NCBI GenBank assembly: GCA_934502625.1
Contig: CAKSUQ010000003.1
Location: 1-64,000 of the forward strand
Reading direction: 5' to 3'
DNA: 64,000 nt
Source of the DNA: an uncultured Gemmiger sp.
Lineage (GTDB): Bacteria > Bacillota > Clostridia > Oscillospirales > Ruminococcaceae
Shown here: one piece after another, positions 15,562-23,195 of the stretch
Numbering within the stretch: position 1 is the stretch's first letter
Layout: each line of letters opens with the position of its first letter
Position numbers and translations under genes: made by a program
Notes under the pieces: generated by a model
Databases searched by the model: none
The model's input: the letters and a program-made list of their open reading frames with translations, nothing else
Told to the model about the DNA's origin: nothing

Positions 15562-15580
15562 ACGTTAGTATACGCTAATG
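15562..15580. promoter_or_regulatory. Iron-box candidate 6 (feo)
   Basis: CGTTAGTATACGCTAATG, 36 bp after box 5, between the promoter and the feoA ribosome binding site. Confidence 0.6.
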
Positions 15581-15613
15581 TGATGTGAAATCGCATAAAG
15601 GGGAGTGCATGGA

Positions 15614-15826
15614 ATGCCTTTGACGATGTCTAAAGCAGGCGATACCGTTACCATCAAAAAGATCACCGGCAAGGATGAAGTCCGTCAGCATCTGGCTGAG
15701 CTGGGCTTCGTCGTGGGCGAGACCGTTACTGTTGTCAACGAGATCAGCGGCAACCTCATCATTCAGGTCAAGGAAGCCCGCATCGCGCTGGATAAGACCT
15801 TGGCAATGCGCGTGATCGTCGCGTAA
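15614..15826 (+). CDS. feoA: Ferrous iron transport protein A (first copy)
   Basis: A 70-residue SH3-like FeoA protein: GDTVTIKKITG, then LAELGFVVGETVTVVNEISGNLIIQVKEARIALDKTLAMRV, the standard beta-barrel order. FeoA binds FeoB and supports ferrous iron uptake. Start 15614 is chosen because AAAGGGGAG lies 8 bases upstream; an ATG at 15626 is possible. It leads the feo operon behind iron boxes 5 and 6. The gap to the second feoA is 238 nt and contains an imperfect palindrome, so the spacing is unusually wide. Confidence 0.92.
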   Translation: MPLTMSKAGDTVTIKKITGKDEVRQHLAELGFVVGETVTVVNEISGNLIIQVKEARIALDKTLAMRVIVA

Positions 15827-15860
15827 TAAAGGCACCCCCACACAATTCCCGCCCTTCGGG

Positions 15861-15988
15861 CTTAAGCACCGCTCCGGCGGCTGCGGCACGCCATCTGCGT
15901 CGCAAAAATGCTCGGTAATACACAAAGTATCACCTGCGCTTTTTGCTTAGCAGCTGGCGCACCTCGCTCACCGTATCGGCGCTTAGAA
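15861..15988. repeat. Imperfect 130-bp palindrome between the two feoA genes
   Basis: GCCATCTGCGTCGCAAAAA (15890-15908) pairs with TTTTTGCTTAGCAGCTGGC (15940-15958) at about 15 of 19 positions. Weaker pairing continues outward to CTTAAGC on the left and GCTTAG on the right. It looks like a degenerate MITE or a long hairpin in the feo transcript. Confidence 0.55.
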
Positions 15989-16064
15989 TTGTGCGGTGCT
16001 GCCTAAATTGGAATCTCAGCCACAGGCTGTTTGATTTATTGTACCTTAAGAGGAGGAACGAAGT

Positions 16065-16286
16065 ATGAAGACTCTGAAAGATGTACAGGTCGGCGAGACC
16101 GTTACCGTTGCCAAGCTGCACGGCGAAGGCCCTGTCAAGCGCCGCATCATGGACATGGGCCTCACCAAGGGCACCAAGGTCTACGTCCGCAAGGTCGCGC
16201 CTCTGGGCGACCCGATGGAGTTGACCGTCCGCAACTACGAGCTCAGCGTCCGCAAGGCTGACGCCGAAATGATCGAAGTTGAGTAA
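16065..16286 (+). CDS. feoA: Ferrous iron transport protein A (second copy)
   Basis: A 73-residue FeoA protein, distinct from the first copy: GETVTVAKLHGEGPVKRRIMDMGLTKGTKVYVRKVAPLGDPMELTVRNYELSVRK. The RRIMDMGLTKG and APLGDPMEL segments are the classic FeoA signature that the first copy matches less well. AGAGGAGG precedes the ATG, and feoB follows after 20 nt. Two FeoA copies in one operon are common in Clostridia and may form a mixed complex with FeoB. It acts at the cytosolic side of the membrane. Confidence 0.93.
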   Translation: MKTLKDVQVGETVTVAKLHGEGPVKRRIMDMGLTKGTKVYVRKVAPLGDPMELTVRNYELSVRKADAEMIEVE

Positions 16287-16306
16287 TTCAGAAAGGGGTA
16301 TAACCA

Positions 16307-18505
16307 ATGGCAATTAAAATTGCTCTGGCAGGCAACCCGAACTGTGGTAAAACTACCCTGTTCAACAGCCTGACCGGTTCTAGTCAGTACGTCGGCAACT
16401 GGCCCGGCGTCACCGTTGAGAAGAAGGAAGGCAAGCTGAAGGGTCACGACGACGTCGTGATTCAGGACTTGCCCGGTATCTACTCTCTGTCTCCCTACAC
16501 GCTGGAGGAAGTTGTCGCCCGTGGCTACCTCGTCAACGAGAAGCCCGATGCCATCCTGAACATCATCGATGGCACCAACATCGAGCGTAACCTCTACCTC
16601 ACCACCCAGCTGATCGAGCTGGGCATCCCCGTTGTCATGGCTGTCAACATGATCGACCTCGTCCGCAAGAACGGCGACAAGATCGACCTGAAGAAGCTGT
16701 CCAACGAGCTGGGCTGCGAGGCCGTCGAGATCTCCGCCCTGAAGAACGAGGGCAGCGAGAAGGCCGCCGAGATGGCCGTCGCCGCCGCCAAGAAGGGCAA
16801 GGCAGGCGAGCTGCCCCACGTCTTCACCGGCAGCGTGGAGCATGCCATCGCCCACATCGAGGAGTCTATTCAGGGCAAGGTCGATGACCGCTTCCTGCGC
16901 TGGTACGCCGTCAAGCTGTTCGAGCGTGACGACAAGGTGCAGGCTGAGCTGAACCTGAGCAAGGAGCTGCTGGATCACCTCGACGCACACATCGCTGACT
17001 GCGAGAAGGAGATGGACGATGACGCCGAGAGCATCATCACCAACCAGCGCTACGCTTACATCAACGGCGTTGTTGACAAGGCTGTCAAGAAGAAGCCCCG
17101 CACCGAGAACCTGACCGTTTCCGATAAGATCGATCAGATCGTCACGAACCGTATTCTGGCGCTGCCGATCTTTGCGGCCATCATGTGGCTGATGTACGCC
17201 ATCGCGATGGGCACCTCCGTTGCGGACGGCGGTATCGGCATCGGCACCTTCGCAACCGACTGGACGAACGACGTCCTGTTCGGCGAGATCGTCCCCAACG
17301 CTCTGGGCGGCCTGCTGGAAAGCATCGGCGTGGCTGACTGGCTGTACGGCCTGATCATGGACGGCATCGTTGCCGGTGTCGGCGCAGTTCTGGGCTTCGT
17401 TCCCCAGATGCTCGTTCTGTTCTTCCTGCTGTCCATTCTGGAGGATGTCGGCTACATGGCTCGTGTCGCCTTCATCATGGACCGTATCTTCCGCCGCTTC
17501 GGCCTGTCCGGCAAGAGCTTCATCCCCATGCTGGTCGGCACCGGCTGCGGCGTTCCCGGTGTTATGGCTTCCCGTACCATCGAGAACGAGCGTGACCGCC
17601 GTATGACGATCATGACCACCTGCTTTATCCCCTGCGGTGCCAAGATGCCCATCATCGGCCTGTTCGCAGGTGCTCTGTTCGGGGGCAGCAGCTGGGTTGC
17701 CACCTCCGCTTACTTCATCGGCTTCGCAGCCATCATCATCTCCGGCATCATCCTGAAAAAGACGAAGCTGTTCGCCGGTGACCCCGCTCCGTTCGTTATG
17801 GAGCTGCCCGCTTACCACGTCCCCGCCTGGGGCAACGTCCTGCGCGCCACCTGGGAGCGCGGCTGGTCCTTCATCAAGCGTGCCGGCACCGTCATTCTGG
17901 CTTCCACCATCATCCTGTGGTTCCTGCAGGGCTTCGGCTTCGAGAACGGTGCCTTCACGATGGTCGAGGATCAGGACAACTCTATTCTGGCTATCGTTGC
18001 AAGCGCAATTTCCTGGATCTTTATCCCGCAGGGCTTCGGCGATTGGCGTGCAACCGTTGCGTCCATCTCCGGCCTGATTGCCAAGGAGAATGTTGTCGGT
18101 ACCTTCGGCGTTCTGTATCACTATGCTGACGAGCTGTCTGAGAACGGCGATGAGATCTGGCCCGAGGTTGCTGCCAACTTCACCGCCCTCTCCGCTTACA
18201 GCTTCATGATCTTCAACCTGCTGTGCGCCCCCTGCTTTGCCGCTATGGGCGCCATCAAGCGCGAGATGAACAACGGCAAGTGGACGGCTATCGCCATCGG
18301 CTATATGTGCCTGCTGGCTTACTGCGCTTCTCTGGTCGTCTACCAGATCGGCGGTCTGATCACCGGTGAGGTCGGCTTCAACTTCTTCACCATCGTTGCT
18401 GTCGCTATTATCGCCTTCACGATCTACCTGCTGTTCCGCCCCAACAAGTACGAGGGTGTCAACGAGGTTCAGTTCGATTCCAAGAAGGCTGTTGCTTCCA
18501 AGTAA
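16307..18505 (+). CDS. feoB: Ferrous iron transporter FeoB
   Basis: A 732-residue Fe(II) transporter. The N-terminal G domain has G1 GNPNCGKT (9-16), G3 DLPG (54-57) and G4 NMID (114-117). A helical GDI-like region follows to about residue 270, then the membrane core with the two conserved Gate regions (the VGTGCGVPGVMASRTI segment with its Cys, and a later LIAKENVVGTFG segment) and FIPCGAKMPI. The length is typical. It is co-transcribed with two feoA genes upstream and a small Cys-rich membrane protein downstream, and lies under iron boxes 5 and 6. AAAGGGG precedes the ATG. Confidence 0.97.
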   Translation: MAIKIALAGNPNCGKTTLFNSLTGSSQYVGNWPGVTVEKKEGKLKGHDDVVIQDLPGIYSLSPYTLEEVVARGYLVNEKPDAILNIIDGTNIERNLYLTTQLIELGIPVVMAVNMIDLVRKNGDKIDLKKLSNELGCEAVEISALKNEGSEKAAEMAVAAAKKGKAGELPHVFTGSVEHAIAHIEESIQGKVDDRFLRWYAVKLFERDDKVQAELNLSKELLDHLDAHIADCEKEMDDDAESIITNQRYAYINGVVDKAVKKKPRTENLTVSDKIDQIVTNRILALPIFAAIMWLMYAIAMGTSVADGGIGIGTFATDWTNDVLFGEIVPNALGGLLESIGVADWLYGLIMDGIVAGVGAVLGFVPQMLVLFFLLSILEDVGYMARVAFIMDRIFRRFGLSGKSFIPMLVGTGCGVPGVMASRTIENERDRRMTIMTTCFIPCGAKMPIIGLFAGALFGGSSWVATSAYFIGFAAIIISGIILKKTKLFAGDPAPFVMELPAYHVPAWGNVLRATWERGWSFIKRAGTVILASTIILWFLQGFGFENGAFTMVEDQDNSILAIVASAISWIFIPQGFGDWRATVASISGLIAKENVVGTFGVLYHYADELSENGDEIWPEVAANFTALSAYSFMIFNLLCAPCFAAMGAIKREMNNGKWTAIAIGYMCLLAYCASLVVYQIGGLITGEVGFNFFTIVAVAIIAFTIYLLFRPNKYEGVNEVQFDSKKAVASK

Positions 18506-18544
18506 TTTGGGGTGTATCATGCTTCCGGAAAGGAGCGGATTTCT

Positions 18545-18754
18545 ATGATGGAATTTCTTGCGACCAACTTCAACCTGCCCACGGTCATCGTTTCGATTAT
18601 CGTCTTCGGCGGTACCGGCTGGCTTATGTACCATGAGCACAAGACCGGTGGCCTTGGCTGCTGCGACGGCTCCTGCGGGGGCGGCGGCTGTGGCAGCCAC
18701 GGTGGCTGCACAGGAAACTGCAAGGCCTGCGGCAGCGCTTGCCACAGTAAGTAA
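18545..18754 (+). CDS. FeoB-associated Cys-rich membrane protein
   Basis: A 69-residue protein with one transmembrane helix (VIVSIIVFGGTGWLMY, about 14-29) and a Cys/Gly-rich tail: CCDGSCGGGGCGSHGGC, then CKACGSACHSK, nine cysteines in all. This is the usual small partner encoded after feoB in Firmicutes. Its role is unclear; metal handover or a membrane metal sensor are the common ideas. AAGGAG lies 9 bases before the first of two adjacent ATGs. A terminator follows the stop. Confidence 0.9.
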   Translation: MMEFLATNFNLPTVIVSIIVFGGTGWLMYHEHKTGGLGCCDGSCGGGGCGSHGGCTGNCKACGSACHSK

Positions 18755-18768
18755 CACATAGTGCCTGA

Positions 18769-18803
18769 AAGGGGCGCGGGTCCGTTCGTGGCCTGCGCCC
18801 TTT
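18769..18803 (+). terminator. feo operon terminator
   Basis: AAGGGGCGCGGG (18769-18780) pairs with CCTGCGCCCTTT (18792-18803), followed by more T residues. Confidence 0.85.
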
Positions 18804-18837
18804 TTGTTTGAAAATGGTATAGAAGGAGAGTGGTACC

Positions 18838-19212
18838 ATGACCCTGACCGATTCCAACCTGCGGTATCTGCTGGCGATCCACCACCTTGCCCAGCAGAAC
18901 ACCGAGGTCTCGCCGCTGGCGCTGGCGCAGGCGATGGGCGTGACGAAGCCCAGCGTCACCAGCATCCTGACGAGCCTGATGAATCAGGGCGTCATCGTGC
19001 GGCGGCGGTACGGCAAGATTTACATCACCGATCGCGGCGTGCTCTACGCGCGGTATTACGACGATCTGGTCGAGAAAATATTACAGAACTTCCCGCTGGC
19101 AGACGAGGGTTTCACCCCGGAGGAATGCCGCAATGCCGCCGTCGCCATGGCGGTGTCGTTACCGGCAAGGGAGATCGATGAGAAGTGCGAGAGTTTGTAC
19201 GGCGCAGAATAA
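18838..19212 (+). CDS. DtxR/MntR-family metal-dependent regulator, divergent metal site
   Basis: A 124-residue protein with a DtxR-type winged helix (LALAQAMGVTKPSVTSILTSLMNQG, residues 27-51, then the YGKIYITDRG wing) and a dimerization domain. It is the best candidate to bind the TTAG-N6-CTAA boxes nearby. The usual metal ligands are poorly kept: the E in the D/E-Y-L-E-A-I helix is Leu, the R-H pair of helix 4 is Tyr73-Tyr74, and after Glu96-Cys97 the E-H pair of the E-A-C-x-x-E-H motif is absent (NAAVAMAVS follows). It may bind iron through other residues, or need no metal. No SH3 domain. GGAG precedes the start. Confidence 0.8.
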   Translation: MTLTDSNLRYLLAIHHLAQQNTEVSPLALAQAMGVTKPSVTSILTSLMNQGVIVRRRYGKIYITDRGVLYARYYDDLVEKILQNFPLADEGFTPEECRNAAVAMAVSLPAREIDEKCESLYGAE

Positions 19213-19219
19213 ATCCCTA

Positions 19220-19248
19220 TTGCACACCCGATCAAATTGTGGTAAAGT
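19220..19248 (+). promoter_or_regulatory. dapL promoter
   Basis: TTGCAC (19220-19225), 17-bp spacer, TAAAGT (19243-19248). Confidence 0.65.
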
Positions 19249-19282
19249 AAATTCATATAAAGGTATACGAGGGGGAACCATC

Positions 19283-20467
19283 ATGCAGTTGAATCCGCAT
19301 TACGCTGAGCTGAACGAGAGCTATCTCTTCAGTACCATCGCCCACAAAGTCTCCGCCTACCAGAAGGCCAACCCGGACGCTGACATCATCCGTCTGGGCA
19401 TCGGCGATGTCACCCTGCCGCTGGCAGCGTCCGTGACCGAGGCCATGCACAAGGCTGTCGAGGAACAGGGGCACAAGGGCACCTTCCACGGTTATATCCC
19501 CAGCGAACAAGGCTACGAGTTCCTGCGTGACGCCATCCGCAAGTATTATGCAGGCCACGGCGTCGAGCTGGACATGGCGGAAATCTTCATCTCCGACGGC
19601 GCAAAGAGCGACCTCGGCAACCTGCTTGACCTGTTCAGTCAGGACAATACGATCCTCGTGCCCGACCCGGTTTACCCCGTCTACGTCGACGACAACGTGA
19701 TGGCAGGCCGCAAGATTCTCTACCTGCCCGCCACGGCGGAAAACAACTTCCTGCCGATGCCCGCCGAAGCACCCCATGCGGACATCGTCTACATCTGCAG
19801 CCCCAACAATCCCACCGGCTCGACCTACTCGGTCGAGCAGCTAAAGGCTTGGGTCACTTGGGCGAAGGCCAACGACGCTGTCATCCTGTTTGACGCTGCC
19901 TACGAGTGCTTCGTCACCGAGACGGGTCTCGCCCGCAGCATCTATGAGGTCGAGGGTGCAAAGGAAGTCGCCATTGAGGTTTGCAGCTTCTCGAAGATCG
20001 CAGGCTTCACCGGCACGCGCTGCGGCTATACGGTCGTGCCTGCGGCGCTGGCCGACGGCAAGCTGAACAAGATGTGGCTGCGCCGCCAGACCACGAAGTT
20101 CAACGGCGTTGCCTACGTGGTGCAGCGCGGTGCCGAGGCCGTCTTCACCGAGGAGGGCATGAAGGAGATCCAGCACAATCTCGATTACTACCGCGCCAAC
20201 GCCGCCGTTATTGCGGCTGCGCTGGACGAGGCAGGCATCTGGTACTGCGGCGGCAAGAACAGCCCCTACATCTGGCTGCGCTGCCCCAACAATATGGGCA
20301 GCTGGGAGTTCTTCGACTGGCTGCTGGAGAACGCTCACGTCGTGGGCACCCCCGGCGAGGGCTTTGGCCCCTGCGGCAAGGGATATTTTCGTCTGACCGC
20401 GTTCGGCGATGCCGAGCGCACGAAGGAGGCCACCGCGCGCATCAAGGCCGCGCTGGCCACACTGTAA
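19283..20467 (+). CDS. dapL: LL-diaminopimelate aminotransferase
   Basis: A 394-residue fold-type I, PLP-dependent aminotransferase that converts tetrahydrodipicolinate to LL-diaminopimelate in one step, for lysine and peptidoglycan. Motifs match DapL closely: IRLGIGDVTLPL, the YIPSEQGYEFLRDAI loop, FISDGAKSDLGN, the CSPNNPTGS loop and the PLP-lysine region SFSKIAGFTGTRCGY. ATG 19283 has a GGGGGAA upstream; the open frame extends further but without support. It is followed by a small flavin-binding protein after 19 nt. The family length is about 390-410 residues. Confidence 0.95.
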   Translation: MQLNPHYAELNESYLFSTIAHKVSAYQKANPDADIIRLGIGDVTLPLAASVTEAMHKAVEEQGHKGTFHGYIPSEQGYEFLRDAIRKYYAGHGVELDMAEIFISDGAKSDLGNLLDLFSQDNTILVPDPVYPVYVDDNVMAGRKILYLPATAENNFLPMPAEAPHADIVYICSPNNPTGSTYSVEQLKAWVTWAKANDAVILFDAAYECFVTETGLARSIYEVEGAKEVAIEVCSFSKIAGFTGTRCGYTVVPAALADGKLNKMWLRRQTTKFNGVAYVVQRGAEAVFTEEGMKEIQHNLDYYRANAAVIAAALDEAGIWYCGGKNSPYIWLRCPNNMGSWEFFDWLLENAHVVGTPGEGFGPCGKGYFRLTAFGDAERTKEATARIKAALATL

Positions 20468-20486
20468 TTGCGGGAGGGTACATACC

Positions 20487-20897
20487 ATGAAACCGAATGA
20501 AGAGATCATGGAATTCCTGAAAGAGAATCCCACTTTCTACCTTGCCACCGTCGAGGGCTATCTGCCCCGCGTGCGCCCCATCGGCTTTGCCATGTGGTAC
20601 AACGGCCACCTGTGCATCGGCTTGGGCAAGCACAAGGCCGCCTACAAGCAGCTGCTGGACAACACGAACCTTGAAATCTGCGCCGCCAACGACCGCGGCG
20701 AGTGGATGCGCATTCAGGGCACCGCGAACTTTGACAACAGCCCCGAAGCGCAGGCTGCTGCTTTTCAGGTCATGCCCCAGCTGGCTGACCTGTACAACGA
20801 GGAGACCGGCCACAAGCTCGGCATTGTCTACCTCGACCATATCTCCGCCAAGCTGTTCTCGATGTCGGGCACAGTGAAGGATATTTTGAGCTACTGA
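20487..20897 (+). CDS. Pyridoxamine 5'-phosphate oxidase family flavin-binding protein
   Basis: A 136-residue split-barrel protein of the PPOX-like group (MEFLKENPTFYLATVEGYLPRVRPIGFAMWYNGHLCIGLGKHKAAYKQL). Members bind FMN or F420 and reduce or oxidise small substrates; many clostridial ones are uncharacterised. It lacks the C-terminal extension of true PdxH. GGGAGG precedes ATG 20487. It is 19 nt after dapL and shares its transcript, with a strong terminator after it. The particular substrate is unknown. Confidence 0.85.
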   Translation: MKPNEEIMEFLKENPTFYLATVEGYLPRVRPIGFAMWYNGHLCIGLGKHKAAYKQLLDNTNLEICAANDRGEWMRIQGTANFDNSPEAQAAAFQVMPQLADLYNEETGHKLGIVYLDHISAKLFSMSGTVKDILSY

Positions 20898-20903
20898 TGC
20901 AAT

Positions 20904-20939
20904 AAAAAATCCCGGTACGCACGCGTACCGGGATTTTTT
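20904..20939. terminator. Bidirectional terminator
   Basis: A 17-bp perfect stem, AAAAAATCCCGGTACGC (20904-20920) with GCGTACCGGGATTTTTT (20923-20939), only two loop bases. It serves both the dapL unit and thiT. Confidence 0.92.
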
Positions 20940-20945
20940 ATGTTC

Positions 20946-21512
20946 TTACTGCTCCTGCGCCGCAAACAGCTGCGGGGCGGCCTTGTAGATCAGCACGGCC
21001 GCAATCGTCGTCAGGATGGTCTCCGGCAGCATGTAGCTGCCGTTGTAGGTCAGGCTGTACGTCCAAGCGGGCAGACCGTCGCTCAGGTTGCCCCAGATCA
21101 GCACACCGGACAGGAAGCTGCACATAAAGCGGATGAAGCAGACGACCGCCGTGCCGACGGCCACGCCGACGAGGCGATTCTGGAACGGCTTTGCGATGAC
21201 ACAGGCCAGCCCCAGCAGGGTGAAGGCCAGCACGTAGTCCAGCAAAATCATGCCCACCAGCGGCAGCAGGCCGGGTGCCGGAGGTGCGTAGAAGCCCAGC
21301 AGCATCTGCAGCAAGCTGTTGACGAAGCCGGTGAACAGACCCCACTTCACACCGTGGCGGAAGGAGATCATGATGAACGGCAGCATGCTCAGCAGGGTGA
21401 TCGAGCCGCCGTTGGGCATCTCAAAGATTTTGATGTTGGCCAGCACAGTGCCGAGGGCGATCATCAGGGCGCACTCGACGAGGGTACGGGTCTTGGAATA
21501 GGTTTTGGACAT
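20946..21512 (-). CDS. thiT: Thiamine ECF transporter, substrate-binding S component
   Basis: A 188-residue membrane protein with six hydrophobic segments, matching ThiT: the N-terminal ECALMIALGTVLANIKIF segment, FRHGVKWGLFTGFVNSLLQ and the NGSYMLPE C-terminal region with thiamine-contacting aromatic residues. It captures thiamine and docks with an energy-coupling module encoded elsewhere. ATG 21512 is chosen because GAGGAG lies 8 bases upstream; a GTG at 21521 is less likely. A TPP riboswitch and terminator lie upstream, so expression falls when thiamine diphosphate is plentiful. Confidence 0.93.
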   Translation of the reverse strand: MSKTYSKTRTLVECALMIALGTVLANIKIFEMPNGGSITLLSMLPFIMISFRHGVKWGLFTGFVNSLLQMLLGFYAPPAPGLLPLVGMILLDYVLAFTLLGLACVIAKPFQNRLVGVAVGTAVVCFIRFMCSFLSGVLIWGNLSDGLPAWTYSLTYNGSYMLPETILTTIAAVLIYKAAPQLFAAQEQ

Positions 21513-21542
21513 GGGTTCCACTCCTCAAAAAATTTGTAACAT

Positions 21543-21580
21543 AAAAACAAGAAAGCGCCCGCAACATACATTGCAGGCGC
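21543..21580 (-). terminator. Riboswitch-controlled terminator of thiT
   Basis: On the minus strand GCGCCTGCAA (21580-21571) pairs with TTGCGGGCGC (21564-21555), followed by a T-rich tract. It is the expected expression platform of the TPP riboswitch. Confidence 0.8.
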
Positions 21581-21603
21581 AAAAGCGTTATGACTGTGGG
21601 TCA

Positions 21604-21700
21604 AACTTCCTACGCCGGCATTACCCGGATCAGGTTCAAGGCGACCCGAAACTGCGGTTTGTTTCGATCTCAGCCGAGGATGCCCCTCAGCGCCCCTGTT
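21604..21700 (-). ncRNA. TPP riboswitch (THI element)
   Basis: The minus strand carries the conserved core: GGGGCGCTGAGG, CGGCTGAGAT, then after a variable stem CTTGAACCTGATCC and GGGTAATGCCGGCGTAGGAA. Placed just upstream of thiT, it senses thiamine diphosphate. Confidence 0.95.
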
Positions 21701-21795
21701 TTTATGTCCATCTTCCATTATACACGCCGTCATGCGTTTGTCAAGCGCCATCCTTCCACACCTTCAGTAAGTATGAGGTGGCGAAAGCCTGACGC

Positions 21796-21828
21796 AAAAA
21801 GAGGACGCCCTCACAAGCGTCCTCTTTT
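21796..21828. terminator. Terminator after PTS EIIA gene
   Basis: AAAAAGAGGACGC (21796-21808) pairs with GCGTCCTCTTTT (21817-21828). On the minus strand it ends the EIIA transcript. Confidence 0.85.
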
Positions 21829-21839
21829 GCTATCTAAAC

Positions 21840-22355
21840 TTACTTGCTGACCTTGATGAGATCCGCGCCCGCCTCAACTGCACCGGAGGCGACGACCTCG
21901 ACGTCCTTGTAATCATCAGTGTTCGTCACGACCGTGATGACAACGGCGGGGTGGCCGGCGGCTGCGATCTTCGCCAGATCCATCTCCAGCAGCAGGTCGC
22001 CCTTCTTGACTTTATCGCCGACCTTGACCTTCGGGCTGAAGCCGTCGCCCTTCATCTCGACGGTATCCACGCCGACGTGGATCAAAATCTCGACGCCGCC
22101 GTCAGCCAGAATGCCCAGCGCGTGACCACTGTCAGGTGCCTGCGTGATCTCGCCGTCCGCAGGGGCAAATACCTTGCCCTCGGTGGGGTCGATGCCGCAG
22201 CACTTGCCCAGAATGCCCTGCGCGAAGACCTCGTCGGGGATGTTTTCCATCGCGACGACGGTGCCCTTGGCGTCAGCCGCCAGCGTCAGGGGGAAGGTGG
22301 GTTCCGCAGGCGCAGCCGGTGCGGAAGATTTCTTCAAAAAGTCAAAAAAGCCCAT
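21840..22355 (-). CDS. PTS glucose-type EIIA protein
   Basis: A 171-residue soluble IIA-Glc domain. Motifs in order: VVAMENIPDEVFAQGILGKCCGIDP, the GEITQAPDSGHALGI segment with one active-site His, and GVEILIHVGVDTVEM whose His accepts phosphate from HPr. A short Pro/Ala-rich linker follows an N-terminal FFDFLKK amphipathic stretch, as in Crr-type proteins. It stands alone with no EIIB or EIIC beside it; HPr and enzyme I are at 44.1-46.2 kb. AAAAGGAG precedes ATG 22355. It could feed several sugar permeases and act in regulation. Confidence 0.92.
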   Translation of the reverse strand: MGFFDFLKKSSAPAAPAEPTFPLTLAADAKGTVVAMENIPDEVFAQGILGKCCGIDPTEGKVFAPADGEITQAPDSGHALGILADGGVEILIHVGVDTVEMKGDGFSPKVKVGDKVKKGDLLLEMDLAKIAAAGHPAVVITVVTNTDDYKDVEVVASGAVEAGADLIKVSK

Positions 22356-22405
22356 TGTAAATTCGCTCCTTTTCAAGCCCCACAAGGGGTGTTTGTTATA
22401 TTTTT

Positions 22406-22434
22406 ATTATACCCCGCTGCGCGCCAAAAGGCAA
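22406..22434 (-). promoter_or_regulatory. Promoter of the PTS EIIA gene
   Basis: Minus strand TTGCCT (22434-22429), 17-bp spacer, TATAAT (22411-22406). Confidence 0.7.
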
Positions 22435-22460
22435 GCCCGGCGGGGCAAAACGACACGATT

Positions 22461-23027
22461 TTACAGCCGCTCCTTCACGGCGCGGATGGCCTGCCACGTG
22501 ATGCGCGCAATCTCGGCGGGCGGCAGGTCAAAGCCCGCCTCCTGCCACGCAACAATCGTGCCGAAGCAGCCGTTGACGACGAAAGACAGCATATACCGCT
22601 GCTCGTCAGTGCCGCCGCCCGGCGCAAACTCGCCCAAGCACCGCTCTGCAATCAGTTTTTTGGCATTGCGGGTGAACTCCGACTCCCAGCTTTTACCGTA
22701 CAGGGCTTGGCACTGGTCGGGGTTCTCGGTCATATAGCTGAACAGCGCCACCAGCGCAGGGGGCACATCCTCCTGCGAAATGCTGGGGATCAGGGTGTCC
22801 ATCAGTTCGTTCAGGCGCGCCAGCTGGGCGGCCTCCATCTGATCCATCAAGGCATAAATGTCCGCGTAATGGAAATAGAACGTGCCGCGGCTGATCCCAG
22901 CCAGCTCGGTCAATTCCCGCACCGTGATCTCCCGCAGACTTTTCTGCTGCAATAGCGTTATAAGCGCCTGATAGAGCCGCTGCTTCGTCATGCGCACGCT
23001 GCGGTTTGCGTCCCCTTTGGCGTTCAT
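22461..23027 (-). CDS. TetR/AcrR-family transcriptional regulator
   Basis: A 188-residue TetR-type repressor. The N-terminal helix-turn-helix is clear: LYQALITLLQQKSLREITVRELTELAGISRGTFYFHYADIYAL (residues about 19-61). The C-terminal ligand domain is not assignable by eye. ATG 23027 is preferred over GTG 23036, which lies too close to the AGGAAGG. It is divergent from the HD-domain gene, and both promoters lie in the 170-bp gap, so it might control either. Ligand unknown. Confidence 0.88.
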   Translation of the reverse strand: MNAKGDANRSVRMTKQRLYQALITLLQQKSLREITVRELTELAGISRGTFYFHYADIYALMDQMEAAQLARLNELMDTLIPSISQEDVPPALVALFSYMTENPDQCQALYGKSWESEFTRNAKKLIAERCLGEFAPGGGTDEQRYMLSFVVNGCFGTIVAWQEAGFDLPPAEIARITWQAIRAVKERL

Positions 23028-23062
23028 CGTATGCACCGCCTTCCTCGCGATTTACTACTTTA

Positions 23063-23091
23063 AGAATAGCGGTTTTTGCGGACATTGTCAA
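23063..23091 (-). promoter_or_regulatory. tetR-type gene promoter
   Basis: Minus strand TTGACA (23091-23086), 17-bp spacer, TATTCT (23068-23063). Confidence 0.7.
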
Positions 23092-23145
23092 GGATTTTGT
23101 ACAAAAATATAGTCCGTTGTTGACGAAATTTTATAAACAATGCGG

Positions 23146-23174
23146 TTTGTTACCTGTCGTAAATATGCTAAAAT
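23146..23174 (+). promoter_or_regulatory. Promoter of HD-domain gene
   Basis: TTTGTT (23146-23151), 17-bp spacer, TAAAAT (23169-23174) with a TG extension at 23166. Confidence 0.6.
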
Positions 23175-23195
23175 AGAGAGCAGGGAAGTGATAGT

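Noticed and set aside
18512..18544. Longer start for the FeoB-associated protein
   Set aside because: The upstream extension lacks a ribosome binding site; AAGGAG fits ATG 18545.
16235..18757. Very long minus-strand open frame opposite feoB (about 840 residues)
   Set aside because: It mirrors feoB in the antisense frame, is rich in Asp/Ala/Val and low in structure, and has no ribosome binding site. FeoB itself has all family motifs.
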